Assembly: GCA_965230065.1 (NCBI GenBank)
Contig: OZ245942.1
Location: 7,795,019-7,859,018, forward strand
Length of the DNA stretch: 64,000 nt
Direction of reading: 5' to 3'
DNA from: G965230065 sp965230065
GTDB taxonomy: Bacteria > Bacteroidota > Bacteroidia > Cytophagales > Cyclobacteriaceae
Made by a program: the position numbers and the translations under genes. The notes beneath the pieces are model-generated. The model searched no databases, was not told the origin of the DNA, and was given only the letters and a program-made list of their open reading frames with translations. The number at the start of each line of letters is the position of its first letter. The first letter of the stretch is position 1. Of this stretch, positions 45,933 through 54,886 are shown one piece after another.

Positions 45933-46164
45933 TTTAAATTTCTGACGTATTTTTTTAAATGCTCGCTAACGGTATTGTATATGAAAAGTACGCCTTTTTA
46001 AGTAAACAAATTTTCGGTTGTGATGCTATGTTATTAAATGAGGGAAGAAATCAAATATAGCTATAGCTGGTGTATTTTTTATATACATTGTTGAACCAAA
46101 CACCTTCGGAGAAGGTGCTGGATCAACGTACCTTTGAGTTTTGTTCAACTTTAAAGGTAATTTT

Positions 46165-47078
46165 ATGGAAAGTTTAAAAAAAGTGCTCAATTAGCCAAGG
46201 TTTCACTCAATGAAAAAGCAGAAGGGCTGATCCTGAAAACATCGGCCTACCTGGAGGCCAAAAATTATTCCCCACGAACAGTGCGCAACTACACCTCAGA
46301 GATGCGGTACCTGTTTGCCTTCTACAATGATAAAGACCCTGTGCAGGTTAACCAGGACGATATCATTGCTTATATCAACTTTATCAAAAAGCAGTTCGGG
46401 TCAGGGTATGACAAGTGCCGAATGGTCGCCCAGGCCTGTAGCTTCTTCTACAAAAACATCCTCCGGGTGGATTATGTAGTGCCCAGTGCCTTTTATCCAC
46501 AAAGGGAAGCCAAGCTGCCCAATATCCTCTCCACAGAGTAGGTTGCCCACCTGCTCAAGTCCACTGCCAACCTCAAGCACCGGTGCATATTGGCCATGTT
46601 TTACGGAACTGGTTTGCGGCTCGAGGAGTTGTGCCACCTGAAAATCAGCTGTATTGATTCAAACAATGCCCAGGTTAAAGTAGAGAAAGGAAAAGGCAAC
46701 AAAGACCGCATTACCCTTTTGCACAACTCCCTGCTGGATGAACTACGGGATTACTACCGCAGGGAGCGGCCCAAGCCCTACCTGTTTGAGGGCAGAAAGA
46801 TAGGCAGCCCCATGAGCAATGGGGCCATGCAGGTAGCCGTCAAAAAGGCCATGGTAAATGCAGGGTTTCCCAAGGGAAGGTTTACCGCCCATAGCCTCAG
46901 GCACTCATTTGCCACACATTTACTGGACTCTGGCACAGACCTGCACACCATCAAGACCCTGCTGGGGCACCCCAAGATAGAGACCACCATGGTCTATCTG
47001 CACCTGCAAAAGAGCAAGCGCGCACTGCTCACCTCTCCTTTGAACCAACTCAGCAATGGCCATGGAGAGGGACAGTAG
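46165..47078 (+). pseudogene. Tyrosine recombinase/integrase pseudogene
   Basis: A phage-type integrase (SAM-like domain, then GTGLRLEELCHLKI, HSLRHSFATHLLDSGTDLH and LGHPKIETTMVYLHL, so R, H-x-x-R and Y are present). It carries two lesions: a seven-A run near 46177 where eight A would keep the frame, and an in-frame TAG at 46539-46541. The remainder is intact. It overlaps the IS91 transposase start by 23 bp, an arrangement known in some IS91-type elements. A short palindrome (CACCTTC-gga-GAAGGTG, 46101-46117) lies just upstream. Confidence 0.85.
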
Positions 47079-48428
47079 CGCAAGCTTCCAGCAATTGTTC
47101 TCCGCAGGTACTTTCAAGGCCAAAAATGCCTACACCAAACCAGTGACCGACAAGATAGACCGCTGCCACACCGCAGCCCTGGGCTATCATTGCTACCAGT
47201 GCGATAACCATGAGTGCATGCACACCCACACACAGTACCACAGCTGTGGCAACAGGCACTGCCCGTTCTGTGGTACGACCAAGAAAGATCAATGGATGGA
47301 AGACAGGATAGCCGACCTCTTGCCCTGTCCCTATTACCACGTGGTGTTCACCGTGCTCCATACCTTTAATAACGTGAGTTATGGATTAAAAATGCCCTGA
47401 TTCGTGCAAATAGAAAGTTTGCTGTCTGAGCGAAGCGAGTTTCAAACTTTCTGAGATTTTTTGCATACTTTTTTATCGATTGAAAAAAGTATGAGCCCGT
47501 CCGGCTTGAGGGCAAGCGTTTGAAAATCAATTAGATATAAATATTCGTTTGTTGAATCAAATCCATAATTCACGTTTAATAAGGTCATGATGCAGTCGCC
47601 ACGGGAAATGTACAATATCCTGTTCGCGGCTGCTTCCCAGGCCCTGCTCACACTGGGGGAAGACAGGCAGTACCTGGGGCAGCACCCGGAATCACTGCCA
47701 TATTGCATACCTGGGGGCAAAAACTGAACTACCATATTCACCTCCACTGTGTGGTGAGCGGGGGCGGAATAAATGGACAAGGCCAATGGACACCGCCAAA
47801 AAGGGGCAATGGCAAGTTCCTCTTCCCCGGAGCGGCACTCAAAAAGGTGTACAAGGCCATCTTCCTCAGGATGGTAAGCGAGCAGAAACAGGATATCTGC
47901 TGTGCTGATGACCAGATAAAGGAAGCCATAAGGCTCTCGACCCTGCGTAGGTGGAAGGTATACGCCAAAGCCCCCTTTGGCGGACCAGATCAAGTCATAA
48001 AATACCTGGGCAGGTATACACATAAAACGGCCATTACCCACCACCGCATCATCTCATGCGGGCAAGGCCAGGTACGCTTTCAGTACAAGGACTATGCAGA
48101 TGGTGACAGGGTAAAAGAAATGGAACTTTCTTCCCAAGAGTTTATGGATCGGTTTGAACGGCACATATTACCCAGACGTTTTGTGCGCATCCGCCATTAC
48201 GGCCTGCTCACCAACAGGGGCAAGGTCACGCGCATCAATGCCATTAGGGAGCAATTGGATTTGGAGCCACACACGGTAAAAGTAGAGGTGCCTGTGGCCG
48301 TTCGCCTATTGGAAAAGTTCGGAAGGGACATCACCTGTTGCAACAAGTGCGGGAAGGGGCACTACCAACTGCTATTTACCAAGCGCTTTGGGAAGGTTAC
48401 TTACCGCTCATCAGGTATGCCTCCCTAG
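47056..48428 (+). pseudogene. IS91 family transposase, interrupted and frameshifted
   Basis: N-terminal zinc-ribbon part (ECMHTHTQYHSCGNRHCPFC), then the HUH domain (HIHLHCVVSGGG), GPDQVIKYLGRYTHKTAI and a C-terminal zinc ribbon (CCNKCGKGHYQ). Removing the MITE at 47372-47575 and one target copy restores HTFNKVMMQSPREMYNILF in frame. A second lesion lies near 47680: a run of four G where five would keep the frame. The element is thus inactivated by both events. Confidence 0.88.
47372..47575. mobile_element. MITE-like insertion in the IS91 transposase
   Basis: A 204-bp non-coding unit. The 16-bp ends ACGTGAGTTATGGATT (47372-47387) and its complement (47560-47575) match at 15 of 16 bases. The flanks TTAATA at 47366-47371 and 47576-47581 are a target duplication. 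Two internal perfect hairpins are seen: 10-bp arms at 47412-47421 and 47443-47452, and 11-bp arms at 47464-47474 and 47483-47493. Deleting it and one TTAATA restores the transposase frame exactly. Confidence 0.85.
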
Positions 48429-48683
48429 AAAAGCGCCGGGCTGAAAAAACTCTGCGATCAGCCCAAAGACATACCAGAATATGGCCGCCCACAAAACCGT
48501 GATTGCCTGGGAGAAAGGGGAACTGTGGCCCCTTGGCAAACAAAAACACGCCAAGCATTGCACCTGGGACACTTTCCAGGTAAACCGCCACCAATTGGAT
48601 GACGCTCAGAAAATACTTCCTCACCTAGGGCCGGTATTTGGTCAACAGCGAATAACCAAACTGCCGGAAACTGAATCTTAAAC

Positions 48684-48726
48684 AAAAAAGCCTCAATGAG
48701 CCGACAAGCTCATTGAGGCTTTTTTT
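48684..48726. terminator. Bidirectional Rho-independent terminator
   Basis: AAAAAAGCCTCAATGAGC (48684-48701) and GCTCATTGAGGCTTTTTTT (48708-48726) form an 18-bp hairpin with A and T runs on either side, so it works both ways. It ends the plus-strand mobile element and the minus-strand DUF1593 gene. Confidence 0.92.
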
Positions 48727-48777
48727 AAGGGCAGTTTGGCTATTCGGCTTAATGTTGGCTGTAGTTTTTTCCGTTAT

Positions 48778-50067
48778 CTATTGTAACCATTTCCATCGTT
48801 TTGCCCAATCCATTAAGACATGAGTTCTCCATTTTTGAATTGTTTTACCTCCTTGCAATTTTCCATCATAAAGGTCTTTGTCTGATTTGTCAGAATACCA
48901 ATTATCACCAAGCACATAATCAGATTCGTGTTTTTTTCCCGGCCAGAGATTATCAATAACAATACTGCCTTCCTTACCATCCAGTTCTGGTATTTTAGAA
49001 GTGAACTTATAGCTTAATATTTCTGCTTTCTTAGGTATGTATCTTATTACGAATTCCCCATGTCCGCCATAATAACCAGGCCATGTTTGAACTCGCTTCC
49101 CATAAGGTACTTCCATCGTAAAGCATACTGAGTCAGCTGGGACGTTTATCTCGGGTCCTTGAAAACGAAATTCGAGAATCGAGCAGAAAGCGACAGTATC
49201 CTTCAAACTTGTGGGTTCATTAAACACAATTCTCGTACTATGCTTAATCTTTTTAAAGCTGCCTCCCCAGCTTTCCCTCGTCGGATCTTTTGGGTCACCA
49301 TCCATCATGTAGAGCAGGGAAGGAGTGTCTCCCATTTTGATTTCACCGTTGTAGTAGTTTTTAAAATCTCTTCCCAGATAACCTGATTCGCTAATATAGC
49401 GGTCGTAATAATCAGAACTCGTCACACTATCGGGGACATTATTATCAGAAAAGAAACCATAATAGCTAGAGTTAACCTCAATAAACCATAGGTCAGGAAA
49501 GTTCTTGACTATATACGCATAACTATTTGCACTCCATTTTTTATTAGGTCCACCTATCCAATATACCTTAATGTTTTTCTGAATCTTTGGGGAATCATGA
49601 AGGGCTTGTGCCAAATCATCCAATCCGCCCCAAACCAAAATCCATAAGGGTTGATTGCTTTTTTTCTGAGCACACTTAACAATCCAATCAGACCCCTCTG
49701 TGGCAGTTTGGTAACCCTGGAATGGAGCAGCACCTGTTCGGCCTTGTTTTGTGATTGAACGTAAGTAATCAGGCCTTGCTAAATCTTTATTGTGTTTTCG
49801 AAGTTTTGGAAAGTCTTTTTCGAATAAATCAATCATTCGAAAGATTTCTTCCTTATTTCCTTTGCCATAAGAAGGTGACGAGACAAGGCCTTCAATGGTA
49901 AATAAATCACTATACATCAGCAAATGCGTCATTGATTGGTTGTCATCAGGATCTGTACCACCAATGTCCGTACTTATTAAAATCCGTGGTTTATTTGGGA
50001 CTGGGTTCTGTGCATTAATGGTTGCTGAGAACATGCAAAGGGACGCAATCAAAATTACATTTTTCAT
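48778..50067 (-). CDS. DUF1593 (nucleoside hydrolase-like) secreted protein
   Basis: 429 residues with a signal peptide. The N-terminal domain has the acidic pattern ISTDIGGTDPDDNQSM that is like the calcium site of nucleoside hydrolases, and the rest matches the DUF1593 layout (GNLWWGG-type region WGGLDDLAQALHDSPK, a C-terminal beta domain). The substrate is unknown, possibly a glycan. It lies between mobile-element remnants and may have come with them. Confidence 0.85.
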   Translation of the reverse strand: MKNVILIASLCMFSATINAQNPVPNKPRILISTDIGGTDPDDNQSMTHLLMYSDLFTIEGLVSSPSYGKGNKEEIFRMIDLFEKDFPKLRKHNKDLARPDYLRSITKQGRTGAAPFQGYQTATEGSDWIVKCAQKKSNQPLWILVWGGLDDLAQALHDSPKIQKNIKVYWIGGPNKKWSANSYAYIVKNFPDLWFIEVNSSYYGFFSDNNVPDSVTSSDYYDRYISESGYLGRDFKNYYNGEIKMGDTPSLLYMMDGDPKDPTRESWGGSFKKIKHSTRIVFNEPTSLKDTVAFCSILEFRFQGPEINVPADSVCFTMEVPYGKRVQTWPGYYGGHGEFVIRYIPKKAEILSYKFTSKIPELDGKEGSIVIDNLWPGKKHESDYVLGDNWYSDKSDKDLYDGKLQGGKTIQKWRTHVLMDWAKRWKWLQ

Positions 50068-50204
50068 CTACTGCCTTCTGAAGTTTATTCGAAACAAAGT
50101 TGGATATAGAATTTCCATAATTACATACAACGGTCTAGAATAAGCGTAGTAGCGGATTACACACACTTATTTTTCAGAAAGCAATATACTTAAATAAATG
50201 CAAA

Positions 50205-50232
50205 AGCGGTTTGAATTAAAACCCAAACCGCT
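50205..50232 (+). terminator. Terminator-like hairpin before the intron fragment
   Basis: AGCGGTTTG (50205-50213) and CAAACCGCT (50224-50232) pair perfectly over a ten-base loop, then attacgttt follows. Some group II introns insert just after such hairpins; here 18 bp separate the stem from the intron start, so the relation is uncertain. Confidence 0.5.
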
Positions 50233-50250
50233 ATTACGTTTATACAATGT

Positions 50251-50404
50251 GTGTGCCCAGCATGAGCATCTTAATCTATCGAAAGATAGATTGTTTATCT
50301 AGAGGGTGCAAGCCGCCGGGGCCCGGTCCCTTGTGCGCGGGAGTCGTGTCCTGAAGCACTAGCAAGTCGCAAGGGCATTTCGGGTGACCGGAGGTCTAAA
50401 GGCC
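50251..50404 (+). ncRNA. Group II intron, 5' fragment
   Basis: Begins GTGTGCCCAGCATGAGC, which fits the group II 5' splice-site and domain I opening. An AATCTATC-GAAA-GATAGATT tetraloop hairpin (50273-50292), GGGTGCAAGCC, GCGGGAGTCGTG and AGCACTAGCAAGTCGCAAGG (50356-50375) are domain I-type motifs. No reverse transcriptase follows, so it is truncated at the junction with the integrase fragment. The class is not determined. Confidence 0.7.
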
Positions 50405-51220
50405 GAAGCGGTTATGTTCCATTAAGGTCTGAATATACCTTAAATCTACACCCTCTTCTAGCAAATGTGTAGCAAAACTATGGCGTAACATATGGGGCTT
50501 CACATGCTTCTTTATTTTAGCTTTTTGTGCTGCTCTTTTTACAATATTTGCAATGCTCGTGCCACTGTATTTATTGCCCTTTGGGCCTTCAATAAGGTAA
50601 TAGGCCGGTTTGTACTCCCAATAATATGCTCTCAGGACTTTAAGTAAATTTTGGCTTAATAAAGTATACCGGTCTTTATTTCCTTTTGCACCAGATATTT
50701 TGATAAGCATACGGTCACTTTCTATATCAGTGATTTTTAGGTTAATCAGTTCACTTCTACGCAAACCAGCCGAATAAAGTAGTTTTATTATCCATCTGTG
50801 CTTTATATTGTAGGTGCAGTTGATCATAGCTAATACTTTCTCTTTACTTATCACCTCTGGCAGCTTTTCTTCCTTTCGTGGCCTTTCTATACTATAAAAG
50901 CGGTTGGGCATGCCCATTACTACTTCATAGTAGAATTTTATTGAATTTACGGCTTGGTTGAGGTAGGAGCCTGATTTTTTCTGCTGTACCAAATGCTGCA
51001 AATATTTGCGCACATCCCCTTCATCAAGGTCAACCAACGCACGGTCTTTGTAATAATTGATATAACCCTCAAACAAGCCTATATAAGTTCTGGCGGTGTT
51101 ATACGCATATTTTCTGAGTTCTAGCTTTTGTAAATAAGCCTCGGGGCACGCCCGGTAGCCTTCGGGCAGCTCCCGCTTGCGGAATAGCCGTAAGTTTATC
51201 CGTATAGTTATACGTTTAAT
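50396..51220 (-). pseudogene. Tyrosine recombinase fragment, truncated at both ends
   Basis: A frame that ends HSFATHLLEEGVDLRYIQTL then MEHNRFGL and a stop, without the catalytic Tyr motif (normally YTHV-like). The upstream part reads through LFRKRELPEGYRACPEAYLQKL-type residues to an in-frame TAG, with no ATG, so the N-terminus is also gone. RSELI, HMLRHSF and other catalytic residues remain. Its 3' end abuts the group II intron fragment. Confidence 0.82.
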
Positions 51221-51232
51221 CTACGATTAGCC

Positions 51233-51352
51233 ATGAACCACTGCCTGGATTGCGGAGCCGAACTGGAAGGGCGGGCCGATAAAAAGTTTTGCTCGAACCA
51301 CTGCAAATCATCCTATCATTACGAACCTTCGGCCGATCGCAATGACGTGTAA
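51233..51352 (+). pseudogene. Zinc-ribbon protein fragment
   Basis: 39 residues (MNHCLDCGAELEGRADKKF, then CSNHCKSSYHYE). The CxxC...CxxxC pattern is that of the N-terminal zinc ribbon of a longer Bacteroidota protein family (DUF2116-like). The usual following helical domain is absent, so it is a fragment. Confidence 0.6.
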
Positions 51353-51402
51353 AAGTTTAATTTATTTTTATCTTTTTACTTAATAACACTTCTGTAAAAA
51401 AA

Positions 51403-51545
51403 AGCAGCACTTCGCTCACCTACTTTAACCTACCATTCATCCCTATTTTCTGCGGTTTCGGTCAGCTTCATTTTGGCATGTATTGTGCAAAAGTGAACTT
51501 TGCTAAAAAAATAAAAAAACATATACCCGGGGGTAGGGTTTTACC
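51403..51545 (+). promoter_or_regulatory. Regulatory-like dispersed repeat, copy B, upstream of the TonB receptor
   Basis: Matches 43903-44052 over about 145 bp in the same direction. It contains a direct repeat CACCTAC-tttaACCTACC (51417-51434), separated by about one helical turn, and at its end a short palindrome GTAGGG-tttt-ACCCTA. It ends 42 bp before the receptor ATG, so it probably holds its promoter and operator. Confidence 0.6.
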
Positions 51546-51586
51546 CTAATAGACGGTACTATGAATATACTTTCACAAAAAGAACA

Positions 51587-53977
51587 ATGAAGCACTACAC
51601 GATACTTATTCTTTTACTGTTGCTCACTTTTGCAGGGTATATCCATACCGGGTATGCCCAGGAAAAAGTTACCCTCAATGGCTATGTCAAAGATGCCGAC
51701 AATGGGGAAGAGCTGATTGGCGTCACCATTTATATAGATGAGATAGCCAACGGTGTGATTACCAACCCGTATGGTTTTTATTCCGTCACCCTGCCCAAAG
51801 GTACTTACCACATTACCTGGAGCTATGTGGGTTATCAGTCTGTTGAAAAAACAGTGGAACTGAACGCCGGGACGGAAATGAACATAGAACTGCCTACGGA
51901 AGTTACTGAAATGGAAGAGATTGTGGTAACCGGCGAAAAGGAAGAAGACCAGAATATCACCCAGGTATCTATGAGTCGCAACGAAGTGCCCCTGGAACTG
52001 GTACGCAAAGCCCCTGCCCTATTTGGGGAACCCGATATTATCAAAACCGTGCAAATGATGCCGGGCGTGGTTTCGGTGGGCGAAGGTACCTCGGGCTATT
52101 TCGTACGGGGTGGCAGTGCCGACCAAAACCTTATCCTGATAGACGAAGCCCCCATTTACGATCCATCCCACTTTTTTGGGTTGTTTTCGGTTTTCAATGC
52201 CGATGTGGTCAAAGATTCTGAGCTGTACAAGGGGGGCATTCCGGCCCAGTTTGGTGGCAGGCTGTCGTCTATCCTGGATGTGCGCACCATTGATGGCAAC
52301 AACAAGCAGCTTTCCGGCTCGGCCTCTATTGGCAACATTGCCAGCAAAATTATGCTGGAAGGCCCCATTGCCAAAGACAAAAGCTCTTTCCTGTTATCGG
52401 CCCGCCGCTCGTATGCCGATTTGTTCCTGAAGTTTTCACCCGATGAAGACAACCGTAATAACCAGGTGTATTTCTACGATGTGAATGCAAAAGTAAACTG
52501 GAAGCCCACCAACAAAGACCGCCTGTTTGTAGCAGGTTATTTTGGGCGGGATGCCTTCCGGTTTGGTGATGATTTTGGCTTCAATTGGGGCAATGCTACT
52601 ACTACATTGCGTTGGAACCACCTGTTCAGTGAGCGACTTTTTTCCAACACCACACTGGTAGCCAGTAATTTTGATTATGCCCTGGAAAGTGAACTAACCG
52701 CTTCTGAATTTAAGTGGACGGCCAATTTGCAGGAGTTTTCGCTCAAAGAGGATTTTAACTTTTACATTACACCCAAAAACATCCTGAATTTTGGTGTTTC
52801 TGCTTCGTACCGCCGCTTTTCGCCTGGCAAAATAGACCCGGGCAGCGATGAATCCATTTATACCAATATTGAATTTGACAAAACCTACGCTTTTGATTAT
52901 GCCGGGTACGTGGGCTTAGAGCAAAATATTACAGACAGACTTACACTACAGTATGGGGCACGCTTTTCTTTCTTCCAAAATGTGGGGGAAGCCACCATCA
53001 AGGAATATGCAAAAAATGAAAGGGGTTTTCCTGATAATGTGAATATCACCGTTGTGAACACCACAGACTATGACAAGGGGGAAACCATCAAAACTTTTTT
53101 CAACGTTGAGCCTCGCTTCAATGCCAGGTATATACTCACACCCAGCAGTTCTATCAAAGCTTCGTACAACCGCATGGTGCAGTACATTCACCTGTTGTCT
53201 AATTCTACTTTGCCCATTCCTTTCAACACCTGGACGCCCAGCTCGCCTTACCTTGAGCCGCAAGTGGCTGACCAGGTGGCAGCGGGGTATTTCAAAAACT
53301 TTAAAGACAATACGTACGCTTTTTCGGTAGAGGGCTATTACAAAAAGCTGCACAACGTTACCGATTTTGCCGATAATGCCAACCTCTTTCTCAATGACGA
53401 TGCTCCGGCAGAGTACCGGCAGGGCGAATCGGAAGCATACGGTTTGGAATTTTTTCTGGAAAAAACCAAAGGAAAACTAACGGGTTTTGCCAGTTATACT
53501 TTATCCAAAGTGCAGCGGGATATTCCGGAAGTGAACAACGACCGCGTCTTCCTTGCCAATTATGACCGCCGGCATGTGTTCAATATGCTGGGCAGCTATA
53601 CCATCGACGACCGCTGGTCTCTTGGAGGGTCTTTTACTTACAGCACCGGGCGCCCCTTCACCCTGCCCACCGGGCGGTACGAGTTTGACGAGTATAATGT
53701 AGACTTATACTCGGGACGCAACGCATACAAGTTGCCCGATTTTCACCGGCTAGACCTTTCGGCCAACTTTGAACCTCGAAAAAATGCGCAGAGAAAATGG
53801 AAACAAACCTGGAGCTTCGCTATTTATAATGTGTACAACCGAAAAAACCCGTATACCATTTTTACCCAAACCGCACAAGACGATGACGGTAATGTAATTG
53901 ACCCGAACCGGAAAGAAGCCAAGATGGTGTACCTGTTTCCTATTTTACCATCTCTTTCGTGGAAGATAAAATTTTAG
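51587..53977 (+). CDS. TonB-dependent receptor with carboxypeptidase-like regulatory domain
   Basis: 796 residues. Signal peptide, then a regulatory beta domain (LNGYVKDADNGEELIGVTIYI), plug (GYFVRGGSADQNLILIDEAPIYDPSHFFGLF), and an outer-membrane beta barrel to the C-terminal KIKF (Phe last). Such receptors import large substrates with TonB energy. It is followed 75 bp later by a DUF4249 lipoprotein, a pair common in Bacteroidota. The substrate is unknown. Confidence 0.93.
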   Translation: MKHYTILILLLLLTFAGYIHTGYAQEKVTLNGYVKDADNGEELIGVTIYIDEIANGVITNPYGFYSVTLPKGTYHITWSYVGYQSVEKTVELNAGTEMNIELPTEVTEMEEIVVTGEKEEDQNITQVSMSRNEVPLELVRKAPALFGEPDIIKTVQMMPGVVSVGEGTSGYFVRGGSADQNLILIDEAPIYDPSHFFGLFSVFNADVVKDSELYKGGIPAQFGGRLSSILDVRTIDGNNKQLSGSASIGNIASKIMLEGPIAKDKSSFLLSARRSYADLFLKFSPDEDNRNNQVYFYDVNAKVNWKPTNKDRLFVAGYFGRDAFRFGDDFGFNWGNATTTLRWNHLFSERLFSNTTLVASNFDYALESELTASEFKWTANLQEFSLKEDFNFYITPKNILNFGVSASYRRFSPGKIDPGSDESIYTNIEFDKTYAFDYAGYVGLEQNITDRLTLQYGARFSFFQNVGEATIKEYAKNERGFPDNVNITVVNTTDYDKGETIKTFFNVEPRFNARYILTPSSSIKASYNRMVQYIHLLSNSTLPIPFNTWTPSSPYLEPQVADQVAAGYFKNFKDNTYAFSVEGYYKKLHNVTDFADNANLFLNDDAPAEYRQGESEAYGLEFFLEKTKGKLTGFASYTLSKVQRDIPEVNNDRVFLANYDRRHVFNMLGSYTIDDRWSLGGSFTYSTGRPFTLPTGRYEFDEYNVDLYSGRNAYKLPDFHRLDLSANFEPRKNAQRKWKQTWSFAIYNVYNRKNPYTIFTQTAQDDDGNVIDPNRKEAKMVYLFPILPSLSWKIKF

Positions 53978-53986
53978 ATGAGCTAC

Positions 53987-54017
53987 TAGCCACAAGCCTC
54001 AAGTTGGCTTGTGGCTA
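53987..54017. other. Intercistronic hairpin
   Basis: TAGCCACAAGCC (53987-53998) pairs with GGCTTGTGGCTA (54006-54017) over seven bases. No T run follows, so it is not a usual terminator. It lies between receptor and DUF4249 gene and may stabilise or tune the transcript. Confidence 0.7.
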
Positions 54018-54052
54018 AAGGCTTGAAGCCAAATACAAAAAGATATATAAGA

Positions 54053-54886
54053 ATGAAAAGAATTGTTTTAATCATAAGCGCCATTATCTTTCTCTTCGGT
54101 TGTGAAGAACCCATCACCCTGGATACAGACCAGACCCCTACCCACTATGTGATAGACGGGCTGGTGACAGATGAACTGGAAAAACAATATGTGAAAATAT
54201 CCACTTCAGCAGATTTTTACGCGGAAGGTCCCACACCCACGATTTCCGGGGCTATGGTAGCAGTATCAGATGATGATGGAAACACTTACTCCTTTGCCGA
54301 ATCGGAAACCCAAAAAGGGCTTTATGAAGCTACGTTTCAGGGTATTCCCGACAACACTTATCACCTGAATGTTACTTTGCCCAATGGAGAAGCATTTGCG
54401 GCCACCGATACACTGGCTTTTATGCCACCGATTGTTGACAGCCTGGTGTGGGAAATTGACGAAAAGGAAGAGGAAGATGAGGACAGTGACGGATATTACT
54501 ACAAACTGAGGATTTACGGCAAAGAACCCCAGGCTACCAAAGATTATTACCTTTTCAAATTTTACCGCAACGATACCATCCAGAATTTTGATTCCCAAAC
54601 GGGCATCTTTTTCGCCGACGATGAACTCATAGGAGAATTTATTTATGGGCTGGAAGCCCCGGAATATTACCAAAAAGGCGATACAGCCACTTTTGAAATG
54701 TACAGAATCAGCCGGGAAGCTTTTTTGTATTACAACGACCTGAACAACATCATTAATGGAGACGGGGGTATGTTTGGCCCCTCCCCAACCAATCCACGCA
54801 CCAATGTGCAACACCCCAATGACCTTGCCCTGGGCTTGTTTCAGGTGTCGGCTGTAGAAAGGCAATCAATTATTGTGGGCGAATGA
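54053..54886 (+). CDS. DUF4249 lipoprotein
   Basis: 277 residues from ATG at 54053. The upstream reading from 54011 lacks a signal. Lipoprotein signal (IISAIIFLFGCEEP, Cys about 16), followed by the DUF4249 beta pattern (YVIDGLVTDELEKQYVKI, GAMVAVSDDDGNTYSF). The family is the partner of TonB receptors of this type; its role is unknown. It ends the two-gene unit. Confidence 0.88.
   Translation: MKRIVLIISAIIFLFGCEEPITLDTDQTPTHYVIDGLVTDELEKQYVKISTSADFYAEGPTPTISGAMVAVSDDDGNTYSFAESETQKGLYEATFQGIPDNTYHLNVTLPNGEAFAATDTLAFMPPIVDSLVWEIDEKEEEDEDSDGYYYKLRIYGKEPQATKDYYLFKFYRNDTIQNFDSQTGIFFADDELIGEFIYGLEAPEYYQKGDTATFEMYRISREAFLYYNDLNNIINGDGGMFGPSPTNPRTNVQHPNDLALGLFQVSAVERQSIIVGE

Larger units (their letters stand above)
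46165..48428 (+). mobile_element. IS91-type element with integrase, decayed
   Basis: The integrase pseudogene and the IS91 transposase pseudogene overlap and run in one direction, so they form a single element. Its termini (ori/ter of rolling-circle elements) are not located. A 204-bp insertion at 47372-47575 interrupts it. Confidence 0.7.

Noticed and set aside
45968..46000. Integron attC site
   Set aside because: The core boxes do not match RYYYAAC/GTTRRRY, and no integron integrase is seen; kept only as a weak matching-box finding.
48481..48681. A 66-residue frame after the IS91 transposase
   Set aside because: No family features; probably part of the decayed element's end.
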